Origin: Tubiluchus corallicola | Lineage: Eukaryota > Priapulida > Priapulimorpha > Priapulimorphida > Tubiluchidae | Reading direction: 5' to 3' | Length of the DNA stretch: 64,000 nt | Assembly: GCA_030141605.1 (NCBI GenBank) | Contig: JAQGDQ010000192.1 | Location: 186,001 to 250,000, forward strand | Shown here: piece after piece, positions 63,893 to 64,000 of the stretch | How positions within the stretch are numbered: position 1 is the first letter of the stretch | Layout: every line of letters begins with the position of its first letter | Translations under genes and position numbers: made by a program | Notes under the pieces: generated by a model | The model's database searches: none | Told to the model about the DNA's origin: nothing | The model's input: only the letters and a program-made list of their open reading frames with translations

Positions 63893-64000
63893 AAAAAGAT
63901 TTATTGTGATTTAAGTTTTTGATCATAAACTTGATCATTTTGTTCACAAAAAACAACTACAATAATTTATTGTTGAAACAGTAAAATATAAACTCTGCTA

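Overview
This is a stretch of nuclear genome from an animal. It is AT-rich, has spliceosomal GT-AG introns, and is heavily loaded with microsatellites and short or decayed transposons. Three animal genes can be assembled exon by exon; there is no operon structure and there are no bacterial or phage genes. The mix of non-LTR fragments, tRNA-derived and 5S-rRNA-derived SINEs, and hAT, Harbinger and mariner remnants suggests a non-vertebrate, probably marine, metazoan. I cannot assign a phylum from sequence alone.

Layout. Positions 1-33,900 form a gene desert. No exon of a recognisable gene was found there. It holds long simple repeats ((TATTAC)n, (ATC)n, (GA)n, (TAA)n and an ATC/CAG/CAA block), a Harbinger-like element with TAA target duplications (3132-4092), a hAT-like element with a perfect 8-bp target duplication and a nested LINE tail (8303-9123), a foldback element (9372-9920), and a small inverted-repeat element with a telomere-like core (10125-10254). 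Positions 34,028-40,715 (minus) encode APIP/MtnB, methylthioribulose-1-phosphate dehydratase of the methionine salvage pathway: 7 exons, 237 aa, all key residues kept. Positions 41,066-50,497 (plus) encode PDHX, the E3-binding protein of the mitochondrial pyruvate dehydrogenase complex: 9 exons, 484 aa. The two start codons lie about 350 bp apart in a divergent arrangement, as in the human APIP-PDHX pair, so a shared bidirectional promoter is likely. Positions 52,181-63,427 (minus) carry the 3' part of a SCUBE-family gene: two calcium-binding EGF modules, a cysteine-containing spacer, three ephrin-receptor-like cysteine repeats, a CUB domain and the SCUBE C-terminal tail. Its 5' part lies beyond the window. 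PDHX and SCUBE are convergent.

The genes are not functionally linked as a set. APIP and PDHX are housekeeping enzymes (cytosolic methionine salvage; mitochondrial pyruvate oxidation) tied together by their shared promoter region. SCUBE is a secreted or cell-surface protein. The most distinctive new signal is a dispersed family of about 100-150 bp elements with TIRs of up to about 24 bp, 8-bp target duplications and TTAGGG-like cores (three copies, at 10.1, 53.5 and 63.8 kb).
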